Assembly: GCA_049611965.1 (NCBI GenBank)
Contig: JBMZBC010000003.1
Coordinates: 44,635-108,634 of the forward strand
Origin: UBA10364 sp049611965
Lineage (GTDB): Bacteria; Bacteroidota; Bacteroidia; Flavobacteriales; Schleiferiaceae
Length of the DNA stretch: 64,000 nucleotides
Direction: 5' to 3'
The notes under the pieces were generated by a model. That model saw only the letters and a program-made list of their open reading frames with translations, searched no databases and was not told where the DNA came from. Made by a program: the position numbers and the translations under genes. This document shows positions 59,291 to 64,000 of the stretch, one piece after another. Position 1 is the stretch's first letter; each line of letters opens with the position of its first letter.

Positions 59291-61257
59291 GAAAAGTATC
59301 GTCCATAGTATTGATGCTCTCGTGCCTCTTCGGATTCGCCCAGCAGTCCCCATTTGAAATAAATGGAAAAGAAGGCCACTGGGTCGATTCATTGGGCTCC
59401 CTGGTCACCAACTTTAGGTATGCTCAAAGCCCTGAAGAACAGCTTGAAATCCGCGGTGAGGTTAGGAGCTTATTGGAGGCGATTAATACTTCCTCAGCGG
59501 ACAGTATTTCTAAGAGTATGGCTAGTTACCGTGCTTACCGCATCTGGGACAAACGTGCCGACTTCGAGATTTACTCGGGCATTCTGAAAGACGTCCAACG
59601 CTGGGCACCAAGGGACAGCGTAAAACTTCGATTCTTCTCGAATTACCAGATTGGAAACACCTTGATCTTCAAGGAAGATTTTGATTCTGCGTCTTACTAC
59701 CTCCACGAGGCCTTTAAGATTGACATTGAACATGAATTGGGGCCGTACGAAGGCGCAGTCCAAGACCGGGCGGCGCTCATCCTGTACAAGCTCGAAGATT
59801 ACGAGCACAGTTTACAGATGTCAAACGCGGCATTGCGAAGGGCTCAGGGCAGGCTTCGTGCAGCGGTTTACAATCAGCTGGGCAATACCTACAATATGGC
59901 TGAAAATTACCGCGAAGCGGCTACGGCTTACGACAGTGCGTCTGCTTTGTACGAAGCGAATGGTGTACGGAATTGGATGCCGAGGTTTAATTCCTTGACG
60001 GCCTATTTGGAGCTGGGTGATAGTGAGAAATTCTTGGAAGCCTACAACGCCATCAAGGACGAACAGGCCATGCAATACTACAACAGCTACTACCAAACTA
60101 TTGAAGTGGCTAAGGCGGAGTTTACACTTACCTACTGGCAAGATTCAGCTTTGTACGATATCCAGGGGCTCAAGGAAATAATCCTTCCACGCACCGCTGA
60201 GAACGAGCGTATCGTGCGCCAAATTTTACAGCGTCAGATTACTTATACTGAGGGCGAATGGCAAAGCAATAGGGACGCCTACTACTTGCTCAAACGTTGG
60301 TACGATTTGATCGAGCCAGACTCTTCGCTCTATGCGATGAAGCAGATGCTTTCAATAGACAGCGCATACCGCCTCAAGCTTACTGCTGAGCTTGCCTTGG
60401 AAGAAGACATCAATGACAATCTGTTGTCAACGGGTGAATTGAAGCGGTTGATTGCTGCTATTGGACGAGAGGAACTGCTGCGAAGTGTCGATAATTCAGA
60501 CCGGACATCTCAAGGGATTAAATCCCTTATTTACACGCTGGTACTTGCCGGTGTATTCTTAATCTTACTTCTTTATGTCCTACGCCGCTCGTGGCAGACG
60601 TACCAACAACGTCGTGTGCTGATCGAAGATTTGAAGACCTTACAAAGGCGTGAAGAAGCGATGCTGAAAAGCATGGTTCCGGATAATACGATAGGAACCC
60701 CGGACAACTCGAATGCCCCAATGAATAAGCGCCACGATAATATTATCGTATTGGTGGCCAATTTTAATGACTTTAACGCCCTTTCGTCTCAACTAGATCC
60801 CGACAAATTCATTGCTACCCTTGAGGATGGATTCCGACGTCTTAAGGATGTTTGCGACGAATATGGCTTGCAAAAGATACGAACGGAGGAATGCAGCTTT
60901 ATCGCCGCTGGGGGATTTAATGAAAAGTTTACTTCACCAAGAATGACGCTCACTACAGCACTTGCCATGCAAAAGGCTATTAAGGACTGGAAGTCGGAAC
61001 TTGGAGGCCTTGAAACTACCTTGAGTATAGGGATAGATATAGGATCTGTTGACTCTGGGGTATTGCAATCGTCAGGCGGTGTTTATGGTATTTGGGGCGA
61101 TGTCTTTAAACGGGCCAAGGATGTTGCCTTCGAATGCCCTCCAGACTGGGTCGCACTAAGCGAGGCATCGGTTTCAGCAGAGATTACTGGGACAGCTTGG
61201 CCACAGAGTACGACCAAATCGACTTCGACAGGTACTATCCACATCTTTAAAGCATAA
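59287..61257 (+). CDS. TPR sensor protein with degenerate class III cyclase domain (second of pair)
   Basis: A 656-residue protein with a signal peptide (about 1-19), an exported helical region with TPR-like repeats (about 115-225), one membrane helix (411-432), a coiled linker and a C-terminal cyclase-like domain (485-655). All catalytic positions are changed: first metal Asp to N492, substrate Lys to R532, second metal Asp to C536, adenine Asp to G601, and Asn/Arg to K608/D612. The fold motifs remain (ANFNDFNALS, GIDIGSVDSG, YGIWGD). It is probably a receptor whose cyclase-like domain pairs with that of the gene upstream. Confidence 0.75.
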   Translation: MRKVSSIVLMLSCLFGFAQQSPFEINGKEGHWVDSLGSLVTNFRYAQSPEEQLEIRGEVRSLLEAINTSSADSISKSMASYRAYRIWDKRADFEIYSGILKDVQRWAPRDSVKLRFFSNYQIGNTLIFKEDFDSASYYLHEAFKIDIEHELGPYEGAVQDRAALILYKLEDYEHSLQMSNAALRRAQGRLRAAVYNQLGNTYNMAENYREAATAYDSASALYEANGVRNWMPRFNSLTAYLELGDSEKFLEAYNAIKDEQAMQYYNSYYQTIEVAKAEFTLTYWQDSALYDIQGLKEIILPRTAENERIVRQILQRQITYTEGEWQSNRDAYYLLKRWYDLIEPDSSLYAMKQMLSIDSAYRLKLTAELALEEDINDNLLSTGELKRLIAAIGREELLRSVDNSDRTSQGIKSLIYTLVLAGVFLILLLYVLRRSWQTYQQRRVLIEDLKTLQRREEAMLKSMVPDNTIGTPDNSNAPMNKRHDNIIVLVANFNDFNALSSQLDPDKFIATLEDGFRRLKDVCDEYGLQKIRTEECSFIAAGGFNEKFTSPRMTLTTALAMQKAIKDWKSELGGLETTLSIGIDIGSVDSGVLQSSGGVYGIWGDVFKRAKDVAFECPPDWVALSEASVSAEITGTAWPQSTTKSTSTGTIHIFKA

Positions 61258-61286
61258 AAAAACCCCGACACTCGTAAGGCCGGGGC
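61254..61286 (-). terminator. Terminator of the barrel/small secreted protein operon
   Basis: Stem CCCCG / CGGGG (61263-61267 with 61281-61285) with a T run on the minus strand (61255-61262). It is about 100 bases beyond the last gene of that operon and also blocks the convergent cyclase transcript. Confidence 0.65.
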
Positions 61287-61388
61287 AGAAATCGTTCGCG
61301 TGGTACACACAACAAGTACGCTTAGATTTATTGATGCCACTAAGGTATAAACCAATGGTGTTGAAACGACTCCTAAACCAAGAAAGTC

Positions 61389-61871
61389 TCAAAGTACACA
61401 TTCTCCAGAAACTACGGTCCATTCTATAGAAACCTCGCGAGGCTCCCAGTCTGCTTCTAGTTGAGCACCGGACAAAAGGAATTCGATAATCAGTCCTTCC
61501 AAGGACCCTTCCCCAGAGAACAAAGGTTGTGGAGCCGTACTTAGCGGTATGGTAGTGGGTAAATTGTTGTTCCAAGGTTGGCTTGAAACGCTCGTATAAT
61601 CGGGCCGCACAAGAATGGAAGCAACTGAACTCGACGGGTTTTGTCCCTGCACGGTTAAACACCATGGGCTTCTTCTTGGAACTTCCGTTACGCTGATATA
61701 GGCCTTAGATTCCAATAGCAGTTCGTTGGCATAATCTGCGCCCGCAGTAAAAGGCGGATCCAGCGAAGCTTCACTTACTTCATTGAGTGGAGATGAAATA
61801 TCCACCCATAAATTTTGGCCAATTAATGGAACGCTGAGAACATAGAAGAAGCAAAGGAGCCATTGTTTCAT
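61389..61871 (-). CDS. Small exported protein of unknown function
   Basis: A 160-residue protein with a signal peptide (MKQWLLCFFYVLSVPLIGQ). Two Cys remain in the mature part (in PWCLTVQG and the last residues GECVL), a possible disulfide. The pattern is beta-rich. No family is recognised. Its start overlaps the stop of the next gene upstream by 4 bases (ATGA), so it is the last gene of a coupled three-gene operon. Confidence 0.65.
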   Translation of the reverse strand: MKQWLLCFFYVLSVPLIGQNLWVDISSPLNEVSEASLDPPFTAGADYANELLLESKAYISVTEVPRRSPWCLTVQGQNPSSSVASILVRPDYTSVSSQPWNNNLPTTIPLSTAPQPLFSGEGSLEGLIIEFLLSGAQLEADWEPREVSIEWTVVSGECVL

Positions 61872-62368
61872 AACAAGTGGTATTGGATGTTGAAAGAATA
61901 GGAGCCGGCTCGCATCGTCCCGTAGTCATCGCCTTTTAAAACGTTCAGCTCAACAGGTACTCCCTGAACTAGGCCAGTACAAATGCCTTCGGGTATGTGT
62001 AAAATGGTTTGATCGAAAGGACTTAAACCTATTACACCGTTATTTTGATAGGTACCAAAATTCACCGCTGTTTGTGCTATTTCACATTCTAGTTTTAGGG
62101 GTTGATTTGCGGCTATTAGAGCACGAACCTCCTTGGGATTGTGTCGCGACACACTCATAAATAATTGGGCAGTACCCGCTTCTAAAGGAGTATTCAAAAG
62201 ACATTCGCCGGCCTCTGCAGGAACTTCAGCTGTAGTACTAGTAATAGATGATTGAAGTCGAATCAACGCAATGGGCGCGTATTCAAGAGTAAAAGAGGTG
62301 TTTTGCGATACCACAAACGATTGTCCATATACAAGGACGGGTAGGCAAAAAGCGAGGATCGTTTTCAT
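61868..62368 (-). CDS. Small exported protein, pilin-like in pattern
   Basis: A 166-residue protein with a signal peptide (MKTILAFCLPVLVYGQ). Three Cys remain in the mature part (GECLL, LECEI, GICTG). The end, GTMRAGSYSFNIQYHLL, resembles the closing strands of secreted subunits of archaic chaperone-usher (SCPU) fimbriae, though this is a pattern likeness only. It overlaps the barrel gene and the gene downstream by 4 bases each. Confidence 0.62.
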   Translation of the reverse strand: MKTILAFCLPVLVYGQSFVVSQNTSFTLEYAPIALIRLQSSITSTTAEVPAEAGECLLNTPLEAGTAQLFMSVSRHNPKEVRALIAANQPLKLECEIAQTAVNFGTYQNNGVIGLSPFDQTILHIPEGICTGLVQGVPVELNVLKGDDYGTMRAGSYSFNIQYHLL

Positions 62369-64000
62369 AGTTGTTGCATGGGTATAGTTTCTTCAAGTTC
62401 TTCGATATGTAGGGCTACAGGCAAGACATTTCCATCAGTAACTACTACGGAAGTTGGGGAGAACTTAAACCCTTTTTTTAGTCCATGGATACGCAGTTCA
62501 TAACTGCCCGGTGTTACACCACTTATGCGAAAGGCGCCAGAGGCGTCTACTGCACATTGATAGGAATCCGCCTCCCCTTGAAGAAAGACCTTTAAAGAGG
62601 GCAGTTCAATGGCGTTTCTTAGACCGATAGCATTGGAAAATCGGGTAGCGATATTCCCTTGAATGCCACCAGTTTTATAACAGGTAATAGCAACTCGGTT
62701 TAGTTTAGCTTCTAGGGTCAACACTTGCTCATAGCCGGCAAGAGGAAACTGAGCAAACGGCATACTGGCCGCATCAATTTCGATCGTTGCGGTGGATTTC
62801 AATCCGTCGAACCTAAAGTATCCGGAGCCATCCGTTTGTACGGTCCGATCGTTGCAACGAATTATTACATCTTTTAGGCCGTGACCGTCAATGTCCACAA
62901 CAAGGCCTTCCAAGGACTTACTCGTATTCCTAGAAAATAAAGATCCTTGGATGGCCAATTGTACGGGCATTCTTCGACTGCTTACCAGAGCAATCACCTG
63001 ATGATTTACTCTTTTAGATATGCTTGCCTGGTAAAACCAAGGTATTGATGGCGAACTGGCGTAGCCCCCTTGCAGGTGAAACGAATAGGCTCCCGCGGAC
63101 CACCCGCCGTACGATCGAAAAGCCCATCCGCTCGCCAGCTTTTGTGCGCTAACCGACAGATTACCATGGCCACTGCGCCAATAATATTGTCCCATCCAAT
63201 TGGTGTTGACAGCGGCTTTTTTGACGCTGCTTTGTTGGCGGAATACGATGCTGTGCTGCCCCATTCGATAACTCGCCTGGCTAGCGTATTGGGCAAATCC
63301 AGTGGAAGAATAAATGCCTCGTAGGTTCCATTGAAACTTGTGTAGTTGTAGCTGCATTTGGGCATTATGCAGTTGAACCAAGCTGTTTTCGTGGCGGTAA
63401 AACGCGCTTTGTTGGTGGATTTTCAGAAGTCCCCATTTCAGTGAATTACCAATCAATGCACTGCTTTGCTGAAGGCTTCGGCCTTGCCAATTTTTTGGAG
63501 CGGAGAGCACTCTTCCGTGGGAACTCCATGGACCACTTTGCAGGCCCCAAGCGGCTTCTTGGAGCCCGCCAACACCCTTATACGAAATGAAATTACGGCC
63601 GTGGTCAACATTTGCTTTTAGATGCGGCAGTATCCTTCCATCGAGGTACAGACCTCCCGCTGAAAAGGAGTGCTTACCGTATACCCAACGCTTGTGAGCT
63701 CCGAGGTCATGCTCACTGACAAAGCCCTTCATACCGCGGTAAGCACCTTCAGTATACCATTGGACACGAGGTCTTAGTAAAGAGGACGCCTGAAAGTTTT
63801 GTCGCCCGAGTTCCAGATGATTTTCCCCAGCGCTATGGATTAGAGCACCGCGAACGAACCGGTTCCAGCTGACCAGATTAAGCGACCATTGTTTTGTGCG
63901 GTAGGAAAGCCTGCCACTAGAGAAAGATTGAGCGCTGGACCATTGGTGTTGCAGCTGGTAGTTGACCAAAGGAGCAGTTCTTGGGACATCCACAATAGAT
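62365..64000 (-). CDS. Outer-membrane barrel protein with carboxypeptidase-regulatory-like modules (partial, 5' end outside window)
   Basis: The frame is open at the right edge; 545 residues are visible and the start lies outside. The first 350 residues alternate short strands with aromatic and basic residues, as in a large outer-membrane barrel (RPRVQWYTEGAYRGMKG, YSFHLQGGYAS, IALVSSRRMPVQLAIQG). Then follow two Ig-like modules: SLEGLVVDIDGHGLKDVIIRC with TDGSGYFRFDGL, and SLKVFLQGE with DASGAFRISGVTPGSYELRI. The arrangement recalls ushers and TonB-linked barrels. Its stop overlaps the start of the next small secreted protein gene. Confidence 0.65.
   Translation of the reverse strand, partial: SIVDVPRTAPLVNYQLQHQWSSAQSFSSGRLSYRTKQWSLNLVSWNRFVRGALIHSAGENHLELGRQNFQASSLLRPRVQWYTEGAYRGMKGFVSEHDLGAHKRWVYGKHSFSAGGLYLDGRILPHLKANVDHGRNFISYKGVGGLQEAAWGLQSGPWSSHGRVLSAPKNWQGRSLQQSSALIGNSLKWGLLKIHQQSAFYRHENSLVQLHNAQMQLQLHKFQWNLRGIYSSTGFAQYASQASYRMGQHSIVFRQQSSVKKAAVNTNWMGQYYWRSGHGNLSVSAQKLASGWAFRSYGGWSAGAYSFHLQGGYASSPSIPWFYQASISKRVNHQVIALVSSRRMPVQLAIQGSLFSRNTSKSLEGLVVDIDGHGLKDVIIRCNDRTVQTDGSGYFRFDGLKSTATIEIDAASMPFAQFPLAGYEQVLTLEAKLNRVAITCYKTGGIQGNIATRFSNAIGLRNAIELPSLKVFLQGEADSYQCAVDASGAFRISGVTPGSYELRIHGLKKGFKFSPTSVVVTDGNVLPVALHIEELEETIPMQQL

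Noticed and set aside
59287..61257. A functional adenylate cyclase
   Set aside because: All metal- and substrate-binding positions that I can align are changed, so I do not call it an active cyclase.
1..64000. CRISPR array, insertion sequences, prophage or toxin-antitoxin genes
   Set aside because: I searched by eye for regularly spaced repeats, transposase or integrase motifs and small gene pairs of known toxin families and found none.

Overview
The window looks like a chromosomal segment of a Bacteroidota, most likely Flavobacteriales, bacterium. Five proteins carry the conserved C-terminal sorting region of the type IX secretion system (T9SS, type A). Several genes are preceded by the Bacteroidota -7 promoter box TAnnTTTG. 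Families typical of the phylum are present (DUF2723, DUF4956, DUF2490, BrxA/B bacilliredoxin, ligase-associated DEXH helicase, PqqB-like MBL hydrolase). There is no rRNA, CRISPR array, insertion sequence, integrase or phage gene. The record is a scaffold with three N runs (42268-42362, 47847-47944, 49458-49556), as in a draft or metagenome-assembled genome.

Layout. 1-2150: the edge of a phenylacetate degradation locus, paaA (cut by the window edge) divergent from paaE, plus a small basic ORF. 2180-9000: an M1 peptidase, an MBL hydrolase, gapN, tRNA-Cys, and a folB/gltX pair. 9000-13500: a co-directional run of bacilliredoxin, cystathionine gamma-synthase/lyase, a TrkA-type K+ channel regulator, an SDR, a lipoprotein and trpS. 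13500-19230: a T9SS cargo protein, then plsC, gatC, an FMN reductase and the DEXH helicase. 19300-36900: housekeeping (DUF2723 membrane protein, tRNA-Gln, rnr, mutS2, lysS, lipB) mixed with cell-envelope genes, a serine hydrolase and a fused oligopeptide-type ABC ATPase. 37000-42600: an AT-richer T9SS protein, YbjQ with a 40-residue membrane ORF, a DUF6952-like protein and a secreted GH13 enzyme. 42600-50300: a Crp/Fnr regulator, a membrane sulfotransferase, a CotH lipoprotein divergent from DUF4956/DUF2490, an FAD oxidoreductase and small membrane proteins. 50300-58300: outer-membrane barrels, a PqqB-like hydrolase, a T9SS protein, tRNA-Asn, two secreted proteins of unknown function and a PfkB kinase. 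58300-64000: two tandem membrane proteins with degenerate class III cyclase domains, then an operon on the opposite strand of a beta-barrel protein with carboxypeptidase-regulatory-like modules and two small secreted proteins.

Most of the window is ordinary core genome. The best candidates for something undescribed are: the overlapping pair of cyclase-like proteins (58349-61257), whose active-site residues are lost in a complementary but still incomplete way; the barrel plus two small exported proteins (61389-64000), which looks like a self-contained surface or export system; and a coiled-coil/barrel protein with three 11-residue repeats (22768-23940). One apparent broken gene, the GH13 enzyme, is probably intact: the same 59 bases lie on both sides of the assembly gap, and collapsing them restores the frame.
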